NCBI RefSeq assembly: GCF_022968395.1
Contig: NZ_JALJQZ010000018.1
Coordinates: 23,185 to 87,184 of the forward strand
Source of the DNA: Affinirhizobium lemnae
GTDB lineage: Bacteria; Pseudomonadota; Alphaproteobacteria; Rhizobiales; Rhizobiaceae
Reading direction: 5' to 3'
DNA length: 64,000 nt
Both the position numbers and the translations under genes were made by a program. Below are positions 18,259-28,375 of this stretch, in pieces. Numbering within the stretch: position 1 is the first letter of the stretch; each line of letters starts with the position of its first letter. The notes under the pieces were generated by a model, which worked only from the letters and a program-made list of their open reading frames with translations, did not search any database and was not told where the DNA came from.

Positions 18259-21129
18259 ATGAACGCAACTATAAAAGCACCGAAGAAGCTGATCGAAGTC
18301 GCTCTGCCGTTGGACGCGATAAACGAAGCGGCCGCGCGCGAGAAGTCGATCCGTCACGGTCATCCTAGTACCTTACATCTGTGGTGGGCTCGGCGTCCCC
18401 TCGCGGCGGCGCGCGCCGTCATCTTTGCGCAGATGGTTAACGACCCGTCGTGGAAATGGGAGCTTGAGCATCCGGGCGAAATTCCTCCGAATAACATCAA
18501 GGCGAGCTGGTCCGCTAGCCGAAATAGGCTCTTTGCCATCATCAAAGACCTGGTGAAGTGGGAGAACACCAACAACGAGACGGTGCTAGAAAAAGCTCGT
18601 GCTGAAATCCGCAAGTCGTGGCGCGAGACCTGTAATTTGAACAGCGATCACCCGCAGGCGGCTGAGCTATTCAATCCTGAAAAGCTGCCCGCCTTCCACG
18701 ACCCGTTCGCTGGTGGTGGTGCATTGCCGCTTGAGGCACAGCGCCTTGGACTTGAGAGCTACGCCTCCGATATCAATCCCGTGCCTGTACTCATCAACAA
18801 GGCGATGATCGAGATTCCTTCAAAGTTTGCTGGTCAGTCGCCGGTAAACCCGCAGGCGCGAGCGAGCTGCGACGCTTGGAGCAAGCGTTGGGAGCGGGCA
18901 CAGGGTCTTGCCGAGGACGTTCGCTATTACGGCCAGTGGATGCGCGATGAAGCGCAAAAGCGGATCGGCCATCTTTATCCACCAGTGGAGATCACGGCGG
19001 ATATGGCAAACGAGAGGCCAGACCTGAAGCCGATGGTTGGTCAGAAGCTCACAGTGCTCGCGTGGATATGGGCAAGGACTGTGAAGAGTCCAAATCCTGC
19101 ATTCCGGCATGTCAACGTGCCTTTGGCCTCATCATTTGTGCTTTCGACTAAAGAAAAAAAGGAAGCCTATGTTGAGCCCGTAGTAGATGGCGATCATTAT
19201 CACTTCGTCGCTCAGGTTGGACGTCCGTCAAACGACGCCAAGCAAGGCACTAAGCTGGCACGAGGTAATTTCCGCTGCTTGTTGTCTGACGTACCTATCA
19301 GCACTGAATATATCAAAACGGAAGCGCAGGCAGGCAGGCTGGGCGCCCGCCTCATGGCGGTAGTTGCAGAAGGAGCCAAAGGGCGAGTCTATCTGTCGCC
19401 CACTTCAGAAATGGAGGCGCTGGCACTAAATGCGACGCCAAATTGGAAGCCCGATATTGAGTTTTTCCAACAAGCTTTGGGATTTCGTATTGGTGCCTAT
19501 GGCATGCGTCAATGGAGTGATTTATTCACCAATCGACAACTCGTTATTCTTTCAACAATGTCGGAATTAGTATCCGATTTGCGGGAGTTGATAGAGGGTG
19601 ACGCAAAGGATTCTGGGTTGCAGGAGATAGAAGCTGCTTCTTATGCGAAGGCAATTACTGTTTATCTTGCATTCCTAGTTAGCCAAGTTGCAAACCATTC
19701 ATCATCGCTTTGCGGCTGGAATAGCGCAAATACACAAATGCGCAGTGTGTTCTCTCGGCAAGCACTGCCGATGGTTTGGGATTATGCGGAGAGCAATCCA
19801 TTTAGTGATTCATCCGGTAGCTTCAACAATCTATATGAGCGTCAAATCAAGGGATTTGAGGCGCTGGGGCATGGATTGCAAGGACGTTCAATCCAAGCTG
19901 ATGCGAACAATCAATCAATTTCACTCAATAAGGTTGTGTCGACTGATCCTCCTTACTACGACAATATCGGCTATGCAGATTTGTCTGATTTTTTCTATGT
20001 ATGGTTGCGCCATTCGCTGAGGTCGGCGTTTCCAGACCTGTTTGCCACGGTTTCTACCCCGAAAGAAGATGAGTTGGTTGCGACACCTGCCCGTCACGGC
20101 GGGGGAGATGCCGCAGCCCAGTTTTTCTTGGACGGCATGACGCAAGCGATGCACCGTTTGGCAGATCTAACGCATCCTGCATTTCCTGTATCCATCTACT
20201 ATGCCTTCAAACAGGCTGACGACGAGGCGGAAGCGGGCACATCTAGCAAGGGTTGGGAGACGTTTCTCGAAGCGGTCGTCCGCGCGGGTTTCGCAATCAG
20301 TGGAACTTGGCCTACTCGCACTGAAAAGCCCGGACGTATGAGAGAAAATGATTCAAACGCCCTTGCCTCCAGCATTGTTCTAATAGCCCGCCGAAGACCT
20401 GCTGCCGCCGCTACCATTTCGCGACGTGCATTTCAGCGCGAGTTGAATCAGGTTCTGCCTGAAGCACTTGATGAAATGACGCGCGGCTCAGGTGATGATC
20501 ACTCGCCCGTCGCGCCGGTGGACCTGTCGCAGGCTATCATTGGCCCCGGCATGGCCGTGTTTTCCAAATATGCTGCCGTTCTTGAAGCGGACGGAACGGT
20601 GATGAGCGTTCAAACGGCTTACCAGCTTATCAATCGTTTCCTTGCCGAGGATGACTTCGATCACGACACCCAATTCTGCTTACACTGGTTCGAGCAGTAT
20701 GGATGGAAAGACGGCCGGTTTGGTGAAGCAGATACGCTTGCCCGGGCCAAGGGCACCAGCGTGGATGGCGTAAGACAATCGGGCGTTCTCTACGCGGCGG
20801 GCGGTGTTGTTCGGTTGCTGAAATGGAGCGAATATGCTGGTGGTTGGAATCCTGCCAAGGATGATCGGCTTCCGGTGTGGGAAGCATTGCACCAAATCAT
20901 CCGCATCTTTCGGGCAGAGGGCGAAAGCGGCGCGGGTAAGGTGCTTTCTGCAGTCGCCGCAAAAGCCGAGGCAACGCGTCAACTCTCCTACCGCCTCTAT
21001 ACACTTTGTGAGCGGGCTGGCTGGGCCGAGGACGCCCGTGCCTACAATGAAATCATAACAAGCTGGAGCGCCATCGAGTCCGCCGCTACTGCGGCGCCGA
21101 AGGCGCATCAAAGTGATCTGTTTGGCTGA
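18259..21129 (+). CDS. DUF1156 adenine-type DNA methyltransferase (anti-phage-associated)
   Basis: 956 residues from the ATG at 18259. Residues about 10-55 ([19 protein letters not shown]...[18 protein letters not shown]) are DUF1156. AdoMet motif I is [19 protein letters not shown] (about 146-164) and the catalytic motif is [20 protein letters not shown] (about 562-581), typical of N6-adenine or N4-cytosine enzymes. DUF1156 methylases occur with DUF499 ATPases and helicases in defence islands, where methylation probably marks self DNA. The middle third, about 19130-20030, is clearly AT-richer than its flanks (24 of 60 bases G+C at 19441-19500), which suggests an exchanged recognition region. 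Confidence 0.85.
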   Translation: MNATIKAPKKLIEVALPLDAINEAAAREKSIRHGHPSTLHLWWARRPLAAARAVIFAQMVNDPSWKWELEHPGEIPPNNIKASWSASRNRLFAIIKDLVKWENTNNETVLEKARAEIRKSWRETCNLNSDHPQAAELFNPEKLPAFHDPFAGGGALPLEAQRLGLESYASDINPVPVLINKAMIEIPSKFAGQSPVNPQARASCDAWSKRWERAQGLAEDVRYYGQWMRDEAQKRIGHLYPPVEITADMANERPDLKPMVGQKLTVLAWIWARTVKSPNPAFRHVNVPLASSFVLSTKEKKEAYVEPVVDGDHYHFVAQVGRPSNDAKQGTKLARGNFRCLLSDVPISTEYIKTEAQAGRLGARLMAVVAEGAKGRVYLSPTSEMEALALNATPNWKPDIEFFQQALGFRIGAYGMRQWSDLFTNRQLVILSTMSELVSDLRELIEGDAKDSGLQEIEAASYAKAITVYLAFLVSQVANHSSSLCGWNSANTQMRSVFSRQALPMVWDYAESNPFSDSSGSFNNLYERQIKGFEALGHGLQGRSIQADANNQSISLNKVVSTDPPYYDNIGYADLSDFFYVWLRHSLRSAFPDLFATVSTPKEDELVATPARHGGGDAAAQFFLDGMTQAMHRLADLTHPAFPVSIYYAFKQADDEAEAGTSSKGWETFLEAVVRAGFAISGTWPTRTEKPGRMRENDSNALASSIVLIARRRPAAAATISRRAFQRELNQVLPEALDEMTRGSGDDHSPVAPVDLSQAIIGPGMAVFSKYAAVLEADGTVMSVQTAYQLINRFLAEDDFDHDTQFCLHWFEQYGWKDGRFGEADTLARAKGTSVDGVRQSGVLYAAGGVVRLLKWSEYAGGWNPAKDDRLPVWEALHQIIRIFRAEGESGAGKVLSAVAAKAEATRQLSYRLYTLCERAGWAEDARAYNEIITSWSAIESAATAAPKAHQSDLFG

Positions 21130-21143
21130 AGGGGGAGCCGTCG

Positions 21144-23975
21144 ATGAAACCTTGGAGAGAAGTGGCTGTACCCCATCGGGACGTGCTCGAAGGCACGTTT
21201 CAGCAATCGGAGTTCGCGGCCGACATCACGGCGGTCAGCACCGGAAGGGCCAGCCGCGAATATCAGGATGCGGGCGCGTTCTTCGATCGCACCTTTATTA
21301 CCGAAGGCATGGCGATGTTGCTGACGCAGGTGGCGCAGCGCCTCGCCGGCCGGGGCGGCGAGCCGGTCGTGCAGCTTCAGACCGCATTCGGTGGCGGCAA
21401 GACGCACACCATGCTTGCCGTCTATCACCTGGCCAGCCGCAAATGCGCTTTGTCGGATCTCGCCGGCATCCCGGCTCTGGTTGACCGCGCAGGCTTGATG
21501 GATGTGCCGCGGGCCCGAGTCGCGGTGCTGGATGGCACCGCACATGCGCCGGGGCAGCCGTGGAAGCGCGGGAGCCAGACGATCAAAACCCTATGGGGCG
21601 AGATGGCGTGGCAATTTGGTGGCGCGGAAGCCTTCGCGCTCGTTGCCGAGGCAGACGCTACCGGCACATCCCCCGGCAAGGACGTGTTGCGCGACCTTTT
21701 GGAGCGGCACGCGCCATGCGTCGTGCTGATCGACGAGTTGGTCGCCTATATCCGCCAGTTCCCGGAATCGCAGGCGATCAGCGGTGGTAGTTACGACTCC
21801 AACCTGTCCTTTGTGCAGGCTCTCACCGAAGCGGTGAAGCTGGTGCCGCGCGCCTTCGTGCTTGCCTCGTTGCCGGAATCCGATCTTGAAGCGGGCAGTC
21901 AGCGCGGAGTGGCGTCGCTGCGTGCTCTCGAAAAGACCTTCGGGCGTGTGCAGGCGCTTTGGAAGCCGGTGGCGACCGAGGAAGCGTTCGAGATTGTCCG
22001 CCGCCGTCTGTTCGAGCCGGTGCGCGATGAGAAGACCCGCGAAGCCGTGTGTCGCGCCTTTGCCGACGCCTATATCGCCGAGGGCGTGAAGCTCCCGGCC
22101 GATACGCAGGAGCGCCGCTATTACGAGCGGTTGCTGCACGCCTATCCGATCCACCCGGAGGTGTTTGATCGCCTCTACGAGGACTGGACGACCATCGATG
22201 GCTTCCAGCGCACGCGCGGCGTCCTGAAACTCATGGCGAAGGTCATCTACCGGCTGTGGAAGGACGATAACAAAGACCTGCTAATCATGCCCGGCAGCCT
22301 GCCGCTGCATGACAGCAGCAGCCGCAACGAGCTCACCTACTACCTGCCGGCAGGCTGGGATGCCGTGATCGAGCGGGACATCGATAGCGACCGTGCGGAA
22401 ACGACGGCGCTGGAGAGCAAGGAGCCGCGCTTCGGCCAGGTGGCGGCCGCGCGACGCATTGCCCGAACGATCTTCCTTGGCAGCGCCCCGTCGTCGGTCG
22501 CGTCCAAGGTCGCCGCGCGCGGTCTCGACCGGGCGCATATCGTTCTGGGCTGCCTTCAGCCGGGACAGGCGGCCTCCGTCTATTCCGATGCGCTCGGCCG
22601 GCTCGCCGACCGGCTGCACTATCTCAACGCCTCCGGCGACAAGAGCCAAGATGCCACCCGCTTCTGGTTCGATACCCGCGCCAATTTGCGCCGGGAGATG
22701 GAGGACAGAAAACGCCGTTTCGATGACCGGACGGAGGTGCGCGGCAAGATCGCCGACGCTTTGAAGAAGACGGTGGGCAATGTCTTCGACGGCGTGCACA
22801 CCTTCACGCCGCATAGCGACGTGCCTGACGACAGCGCCCTGCGGCTTGTCATTTTGCCGCCGGAGGCTTGGTTTGCCCGCGAAGAGCACCGGCTTGCCTT
22901 TGAGGCGGTGCTTGAGACTATCGGCAAAAACGGCGCGAAGCCGCGCTATCGCAGCAACCGGCTGCTCTTCCTTGCCCCCGATCACGGCGCGCTTTCCAGG
23001 CTCAACGACGCAACGCGCGTCGCGCTCGCGTGGGGGTCGATCGTCGAGGATGTGAAGGAAGGCCGCCTGAACATCGACCTCTTGCAGAAAAACCAGGCCG
23101 AGAAGGAACTGAAGGGTGCTGAGGACGCGCTGCCGCGCGTGGTCCGTGAGTGCTACAAATGGCTGCTCTGCCCGATGATGGATACGCCAACCGATCCCAA
23201 GTCGGGCATCGAGGCGTTTGCCTTGAACACGACCGGCGGCTCCATCGGCGGCGAGATCGAGCGGGTCTGCACCGACAACGAGTTGGTGATCGCTATCTGG
23301 TCGCCGATCCATCTGCGCACCAAGCTCAAAGAGCTTTATTGGAAGGGGGGGCAGAGCGCGGCGAACGCGGCCGGTTTTTTCGAGGATACCTTGCGCTATC
23401 TCTACATGCCGCGCCTCAGGACGAGGGATGTTCTGGCGCAGGCGATCCGTACCGGCGCTGCCAGCAGGGACTTTTTCGGCACTGCCTACGGCGAAGCTGA
23501 CGGCAAGTTCGAGGGCTTTGCGCTCGGCGGTGGCAATGCCGTCTTCGATGACACCTTGCTTTTAATCGAGCCACAAGCGGCTCACGCCTATGAAGATGCA
23601 ATCCGGCCAACAGCGACTCCGGTTATTGCACTGACCACTGCCAAAACATCGAACGGGGTGGCTGAGGGGCCTAGCGGCTTTATCTCCAGTGACGGAAGCG
23701 CATCGCCGACGGTGGTAGTAAGCCCGTCTGAACCATCCACCCCAAAGCTGAAAACTTTCTATGGCTCCGCCGAGATTCCGCCCGCAACCGCGAAAATGCG
23801 CTTGGTGCAGATCGCCGAGGAAATCGTGTCGGTGCTTACATCTGATCCAAATGCGAACGTTCGCCTTGTGTTGGAAATCTCGGCCGAATTTCCAGATGGG
23901 GCCGGTGAAAATGTGCGACGCGCGGTTTCGGAGAACGCTCGCAGCCTTGGTCTGAAATCGGCCGATTGGGAATGA
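21144..23975 (+). CDS. DUF499 ATPase (anti-phage-associated)
   Basis: 943 residues, 14 bp after the methyltransferase with a purine-rich ribosome-binding site (AAGGGGGAG). It begins [19 protein letters not shown], a DUF499 opening. Walker A is [11 protein letters not shown] (about residues 79-89) and Walker [15 protein letters not shown] (about 191-204). A long helical C-terminal half follows, with a low-complexity linker near 845-870. DUF499 proteins are large P-loop ATPases regularly paired with DUF1156 methylases. The role may be DNA sensing or translocation (inference). It is the last gene of the five-gene operon; no terminator hairpin was seen after it. Confidence 0.85.
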   Translation: MKPWREVAVPHRDVLEGTFQQSEFAADITAVSTGRASREYQDAGAFFDRTFITEGMAMLLTQVAQRLAGRGGEPVVQLQTAFGGGKTHTMLAVYHLASRKCALSDLAGIPALVDRAGLMDVPRARVAVLDGTAHAPGQPWKRGSQTIKTLWGEMAWQFGGAEAFALVAEADATGTSPGKDVLRDLLERHAPCVVLIDELVAYIRQFPESQAISGGSYDSNLSFVQALTEAVKLVPRAFVLASLPESDLEAGSQRGVASLRALEKTFGRVQALWKPVATEEAFEIVRRRLFEPVRDEKTREAVCRAFADAYIAEGVKLPADTQERRYYERLLHAYPIHPEVFDRLYEDWTTIDGFQRTRGVLKLMAKVIYRLWKDDNKDLLIMPGSLPLHDSSSRNELTYYLPAGWDAVIERDIDSDRAETTALESKEPRFGQVAAARRIARTIFLGSAPSSVASKVAARGLDRAHIVLGCLQPGQAASVYSDALGRLADRLHYLNASGDKSQDATRFWFDTRANLRREMEDRKRRFDDRTEVRGKIADALKKTVGNVFDGVHTFTPHSDVPDDSALRLVILPPEAWFAREEHRLAFEAVLETIGKNGAKPRYRSNRLLFLAPDHGALSRLNDATRVALAWGSIVEDVKEGRLNIDLLQKNQAEKELKGAEDALPRVVRECYKWLLCPMMDTPTDPKSGIEAFALNTTGGSIGGEIERVCTDNELVIAIWSPIHLRTKLKELYWKGGQSAANAAGFFEDTLRYLYMPRLRTRDVLAQAIRTGAASRDFFGTAYGEADGKFEGFALGGGNAVFDDTLLLIEPQAAHAYEDAIRPTATPVIALTTAKTSNGVAEGPSGFISSDGSASPTVVVSPSEPSTPKLKTFYGSAEIPPATAKMRLVQIAEEIVSVLTSDPNANVRLVLEISAEFPDGAGENVRRAVSENARSLGLKSADWE

Positions 23976-24232
23976 GGGCGCGCAGCCACATTTTTCAGTT
24001 CTCCGATTTGGAGCATAGCGATAAGCGTGGTCATCAGCATTTACCTGTGCTTTGTCGATAGTGTGATTTCCACTGCTTTTGGCGCATTGGGCGATTTAGC
24101 TACGGTCGCAAATGATAGGCACGATAGAGACGTGAAGAACGACAAAGTTTTGCCGAATGCCCGCCACAAAACCGTGAGACGATGTTGGCCACTTCACACT
24201 TGTTTCTGTGGAGTTCTTAATGCCTTCATGGA

Positions 24233-25159
24233 GTGTGCGTGCCGGGATCGAATATCGAACTTCGCCACATTAGTTACGTTCTCGCCGCTTCCGAACACGG
24301 CAGTTTTCGTCGGGCGGCAGCGGCTCTCGGGGTTCAGGAATCGGCGATCAGCCGACGGGTACGCGATCTGGAAATTCGGCTTGGAACGGCTTTGTTCGTC
24401 CGTTCTCACTGTGGGGTCACACTAACACTTGCGGGCAAGCAGTTCGTGGACAGGGGCCGAAAGGCGCTGTCCGAGATTGGTCTTGCGCGAACGGAAGTCG
24501 CCGCTATCGGACGGGTGGGCGATGGAGAGTTGCGGATCGGCATCCTGTCGTCATTGGGTTCCAGCTTTCTGGCCGACCTCATCCAGAAATTCTCCGAAAA
24601 GTACGCGGCCATCCAAATGTCGTTCGCCGATGGCGATCAGGCGGAGCATGTCGCCGCCATCCGTCAGCGGCAGCTTGATGTGGCATTTCTGACTGGAACC
24701 CTCGAATGGGAAGGCTGCGAATGCCGCCATCTCTGGTCAGAGCAGGTCTTTGTGGCCATGCCGGAACAACATGTCCTTGCCGACGCCGAGCAAGTGGGTT
24801 GGGTCGACGTCATCGGCGAGCGCTTCATCGTCAGTGACGCCGCCCCGGGACAGGAGATTTACAACTACCTGGTCCAGAGGCTTGCCGGGCTGGGCCGCCA
24901 GCCGGAAATCCTGCCGCATAGTGTCGGGCGGCATAACCTTCTTTCGCTCGTGGCGCTCGGCCAGGGCCTGACACTGGCAAGCGAGGGCATCACGGCGACG
25001 CAGGTTCCTGGCGTCGTCTTCCGTCCTATCGGCAACGAAACCTTGCCCTACAGCATGGTCTGGTCGGCCCAGAACGACAATCCGGCCTTCCTGCGGTTTC
25101 TGGATATTGCGACTTCTCTTGAGACCCAAAACGTTTCGCTTGTCACATCGACGGCGTAG
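24233..25159 (+). CDS. LysR-family transcriptional regulator at the end of the trb cluster
   Basis: 308 residues from a GTG at 24233; another in-frame GTG at 24239 is equally possible, and no ATG fits. The LysR winged helix is clear (IELRHISYVLAASEHGSFRRAAAALGVQESAISRRVRDLE), followed by a periplasmic-binding-like effector domain (GDGELRIGILSSLGSSFLADLIQKF). It converges with the DUF2274 gene and their 3' ends overlap by 17 bp. LysR genes are commonly found at this end of trb modules on alphaproteobacterial elements, but the target genes are unknown. Confidence 0.87.
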   Translation: MCVPGSNIELRHISYVLAASEHGSFRRAAAALGVQESAISRRVRDLEIRLGTALFVRSHCGVTLTLAGKQFVDRGRKALSEIGLARTEVAAIGRVGDGELRIGILSSLGSSFLADLIQKFSEKYAAIQMSFADGDQAEHVAAIRQRQLDVAFLTGTLEWEGCECRHLWSEQVFVAMPEQHVLADAEQVGWVDVIGERFIVSDAAPGQEIYNYLVQRLAGLGRQPEILPHSVGRHNLLSLVALGQGLTLASEGITATQVPGVVFRPIGNETLPYSMVWSAQNDNPAFLRFLDIATSLETQNVSLVTSTA

Positions 25160-25382
25160 TTTGGGACACGGATTTCTTCGCCTTGGCAAAGCCGCGGTCC
25201 GTGGCGATGAACCGCTCCAACATAGGTACGATCAGGCGGACGGGATCGGCGGGCGACTGGCCTGCCTCGCGGGCGAGGATGTTGGCATAGGCGACGAGAT
25301 CGCGGTGCAGGCCGGCCGGCAGTTCCAGCGTGACCTTGACGGGCTTGTCATCGACGATCACCGAGAGTTTCAACTTCGCCAT
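25143..25382 (-). CDS. DUF2274 domain protein
   Basis: 79 residues, beginning MAKLKLSVIVDDKPVKV. The start at 25382 lies one base past the trbI stop, so it is the last gene of the trb operon; an upstream ATG at 25409 would overlap trbI. The protein has a DUF2274 layout, with a short beta segment then KVTLELPAGLHRDLVAYANILAREAG, resembling a ribbon-helix-helix DNA-binding fold. It regularly follows trbI in this type of conjugation module. Role unknown, possibly autoregulation. Confidence 0.8.
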   Translation of the reverse strand: MAKLKLSVIVDDKPVKVTLELPAGLHRDLVAYANILAREAGQSPADPVRLIVPMLERFIATDRGFAKAKKSVSQTTPSM

Positions 25383-25383
25383 A

Positions 25384-26637
25384 TCAACATCCATAAGGTT
25401 CGAGGACAAGATCGCGTGTGACGATCACACGGACCGGGAATCCGGGCCGAATGGTCAGAGTTGGCGCGATGTTGAGTTGGCGGCTGACCACCTGTTGGCC
25501 GGTCTGGTTGATGCTCTGTGACGCGCCTTGACGCAGAGCTTGCAGGATATCGCCATCGTTTCCGGACGAACCGGCCTGTGCGCCGACACTGAGCAGCGTG
25601 GACAAGGCCGCCGCCTTGAACAACTCGCCCCAGTGATAATCGACACCATCCTCGAGACCGGCATAGCCTTCGGCGTCCGCGCCGGGCTGGCGCTCCAGAA
25701 CGATCGAGCGGCCATTGGGAAAGATCAGCCGGTTCCAGACGAGGAGCACGCGACGCTGACCGAAGCCTACACCATTGTCGTATTGACCAATGACGCGGGT
25801 GCCTTGAGGGATGAGCAGGATTTTGCCGGTCGGGCTGTCATAGATATTCTCCGTCACCTGGGCGGCGATCTGACCGGGCAGATCGGAGCGGATGCCGGTG
25901 ATGAGCGCGGCGGCAATCACAGCCCCAGCCTGAAGGATGTTCGGCGATGCCGGGGCGGCGACGCGATCAGTCGAAACCGTGCGCTTGTCGGGCGTCTGGT
26001 TGAGGAAGGCAAGCTGGCGATCTTGCGCGGAGGGTGTTGAGGGCTGCGGCGCAAGACCGAGACTGGCGAGGTCGGGCTGCGGGGTCATCGCCGCCGCCGT
26101 AGTCTGCGCAGGATTGGTCGTGCCCATATTGGTGGAATTTGCATCGGTCGGTGCAAACAGCCGGGCGGTGCGGGCAGCCTCAATCTCCTGCGCGCGACGC
26201 TGCTCTTCCGGATTTGGGCCGGATGGCGGATTGGCGACAACGCCGGGCGTTGCAACCGGCTGACCGCCGTTCTGAGCGTTCAGGATCGGTCGCCCAAGAT
26301 CGCCGGGAAGCGGGGGACCGAGTTTCGGAACGCCACTATAGTCCTTGGGCAGTCCTACCAGACCATCCGGCGTGGTGCGATTGTCGGTCGAATAGAGTTC
26401 ATGCCCCTGGTTGCCGCCATTCCTTGTCTGAAGGGCATAGATCAGGGCACCGCCGACGCCGAGGCCTGCGGCGAGCCCCAGACCGGCCAGAACCTTGCGT
26501 GACAGCCGCGTGACACGCGGTGGATCGGGGCGAAGACGCATGGAAGAAACGGGCTCGCCGGTTAGCGGCCGGGCGTCGTCCTCAGTCGCATCCGGCTTCT
26601 GGGCTTCTTGCCTTTCGGGATCGACTTCTGTGCTCAC
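25384..26637 (-). CDS. trbI: Conjugal transfer protein TrbI (VirB10-like)
   Basis: 417 residues: acidic and proline-rich cytoplasmic N-terminus, one membrane helix at about 46-68 (KVLAGLGLAAGLGVGGALIY), a proline-rich periplasmic linker, and a C-terminal beta-barrel domain with IPQGTRVIGQYDN and GQRRVLLVWNRLIFPNG, as in VirB10/TrbI. It spans from inner to outer membrane in the type IV secretion channel and senses energy from the ATPases. Its start overlaps the trbG stop by four bases. Confidence 0.93.
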   Translation of the reverse strand: MSTEVDPERQEAQKPDATEDDARPLTGEPVSSMRLRPDPPRVTRLSRKVLAGLGLAAGLGVGGALIYALQTRNGGNQGHELYSTDNRTTPDGLVGLPKDYSGVPKLGPPLPGDLGRPILNAQNGGQPVATPGVVANPPSGPNPEEQRRAQEIEAARTARLFAPTDANSTNMGTTNPAQTTAAAMTPQPDLASLGLAPQPSTPSAQDRQLAFLNQTPDKRTVSTDRVAAPASPNILQAGAVIAAALITGIRSDLPGQIAAQVTENIYDSPTGKILLIPQGTRVIGQYDNGVGFGQRRVLLVWNRLIFPNGRSIVLERQPGADAEGYAGLEDGVDYHWGELFKAAALSTLLSVGAQAGSSGNDGDILQALRQGASQSINQTGQQVVSRQLNIAPTLTIRPGFPVRVIVTRDLVLEPYGC

Positions 26638-27689
26638 GACGCGGGCCTCCCGTCGGTCCGGGAGATGCGGACACGTTTCTGGTCCTTGCCCGCGCCGAAG
26701 CGCAATTCGGCGGCGGCGAACAGGCGGTCGACGATCATGAAATTGCCACGCACGCGGTAGTTTACGAGTTCGGACGTGTCGCCCTCGGGGCCGACGACGA
26801 ACAATGGCGGCATTTCGCCCTGGCCGATGCCGCGCGGAAATTCGATGAACACCTGCCGCCCGTCATCGAAGGCGCGCAAGGGCCGCCAGGGTGCTCGGTC
26901 TCCGGTCACGTCGTAGCGGAAATTAACACGGGAGAGATCGACGCCGCTGGCGACCGGCTGCTGAGCCTCGGCCTGGGTGTTCTGGCGGCGGAGTGCGATG
27001 AGCTGGTCCTGCGGATACTGCCAGGAGACCGAGGCCATATAGGTCTTTTCTGTCGAGCGTAGCTCCATGTGATAGGTGCGCCGATCAGTGTTGATGACCA
27101 GGTTCGTCGTCAGTTCCGGTCGCGTCGGCTTGACAAGGATATGGACCTGTTTGGTGGCGCCTGAGCCGCTTTCGGTATCGCCGATGATCCAGCGCACTGT
27201 GTCTCCGGCCGCGACCGGGCCGGAACCGACAAGCTGCTCGCCGGGCTGGAGGCCGATATCGGTGATTTGTCCCGGCGAGGTATAGACCTGATAGAGCGCG
27301 CCATCGACGAAGGGGTAGACCTGCATCGAATTGATGAAGCCGTTCCGAACTGGCTGCATCCGGGCAGCGGCGTTGGCTTCGCTCACCCGGGCGGCCGGGT
27401 CCGCCAGTTCAGGTGCGGGCTTGCCATCCTTGCCGACCGGCTTCAACTGGCCGGGGAGCGGCAGGACTTTGGGCAATTCGACAACCTGAACCGGCTTTGG
27501 CGGATCGGCCGCCAGAACGGCGGGCGCGGCATCGTTATAGGAAATTTCCGGGGGCTTTTGCGGTGTCGCGCACCCGGCAAGCGCAGAGGCATAGAGCAAG
27601 AGAAGCGGCAAGCCGGATTTACGGAAAGGCGGAAGTGCGTAGCTACACGCCGCCGGATGTCCGGCGGTCAGATGAGACGGCCGGATCAT
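26634..27689 (-). CDS. trbG: Conjugal transfer protein TrbG (VirB9-like)
   Basis: 351 residues with a signal sequence ending in a lipobox (YASALAGC, about residues 33-40), so it is probably an outer-membrane-linked lipoprotein. The C-terminal half has the VirB9/TrbG beta-rich core (YPFVDGALYQVYTSPGQITDIGLQPGEQL, and the later NFRYDVTGDRAPWRP). It forms the outer-membrane core complex with TrbI. It overlaps trbF by four bases. Confidence 0.93.
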   Translation of the reverse strand: MIRPSHLTAGHPAACSYALPPFRKSGLPLLLLYASALAGCATPQKPPEISYNDAAPAVLAADPPKPVQVVELPKVLPLPGQLKPVGKDGKPAPELADPAARVSEANAAARMQPVRNGFINSMQVYPFVDGALYQVYTSPGQITDIGLQPGEQLVGSGPVAAGDTVRWIIGDTESGSGATKQVHILVKPTRPELTTNLVINTDRRTYHMELRSTEKTYMASVSWQYPQDQLIALRRQNTQAEAQQPVASGVDLSRVNFRYDVTGDRAPWRPLRAFDDGRQVFIEFPRGIGQGEMPPLFVVGPEGDTSELVNYRVRGNFMIVDRLFAAAELRFGAGKDQKRVRISRTDGRPAS

Positions 27690-28375
27690 GATCCAAGCTC
27701 CTTCGACCAGTTGATCGCGTTGATGTAGATCCCGAGGGGATTTTTCCTGAGCGTGTCGGCATCGCGGGGCGGCTGCACGGCGACGGTAAGGATGGCGGAC
27801 CAGCGCTCGGTCGCGGCCAATGATCCGTCCTGATAGCGACGCTCGATCCAGGCGACGCGGAAGCTCGACGGCGAGGCGCGAATGACCGATGACACTTCAA
27901 CAGCGATCTGTTGCTTGCCGACCTTGGCGAAGGGATCATTGGCGCGCGCATAGTCGTTGAGCGCCAGCGCGCCGCCCTGCGTCGTAAAATCATAGGCGCG
28001 CAGCCAGTTCTGACGGACGATGATCGGATCGGCGGGAATGCTCCTGACCTGTTCGATGAAACGAGCAAGGTAGAAGGCAATCTGGGCGTCGTTGGGCTGA
28101 TAGTCGGCAGTCGCGGGTGCAATCGCTTGCGCCTGTCCGAGCTTGTCGACCTGCACCACCCAAGGCACGATCGAGCCGTTCATCGACTGCCAGACCAGCG
28201 CACCCGACAATCCTGCCGACAAGGCGAGGGAGCCGAATGCCATCAGCCGCCAGTTCTTTGCCTGAACGCGGGCAGAGCCGATTCGGTCGTCCCAGACCTG
28301 GGCGGCACGCTGATAGGGTGTCTCGGGTTCGGGAGATTTGCCGTAATGGGTGGACGGTCGCTTGAACATGGTCAA
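27686..28375 (-). CDS. trbF: Conjugal transfer protein TrbF (VirB8-like)
   Basis: 229 residues. A short cytoplasmic N-terminus (ETPYQRAAQVWDDRIGSARVQ) is followed by one membrane helix (about 43-63, LMAFGSLALSAGLSGALVWQ) and an NTF2-like periplasmic domain of the VirB8/TrbF type. It is an assembly factor of the secretion channel. It overlaps trbL and trbG by four bases each. Confidence 0.93.
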   Translation of the reverse strand: MTMFKRPSTHYGKSPEPETPYQRAAQVWDDRIGSARVQAKNWRLMAFGSLALSAGLSGALVWQSMNGSIVPWVVQVDKLGQAQAIAPATADYQPNDAQIAFYLARFIEQVRSIPADPIIVRQNWLRAYDFTTQGGALALNDYARANDPFAKVGKQQIAVEVSSVIRASPSSFRVAWIERRYQDGSLAATERWSAILTVAVQPPRDADTLRKNPLGIYINAINWSKELGS

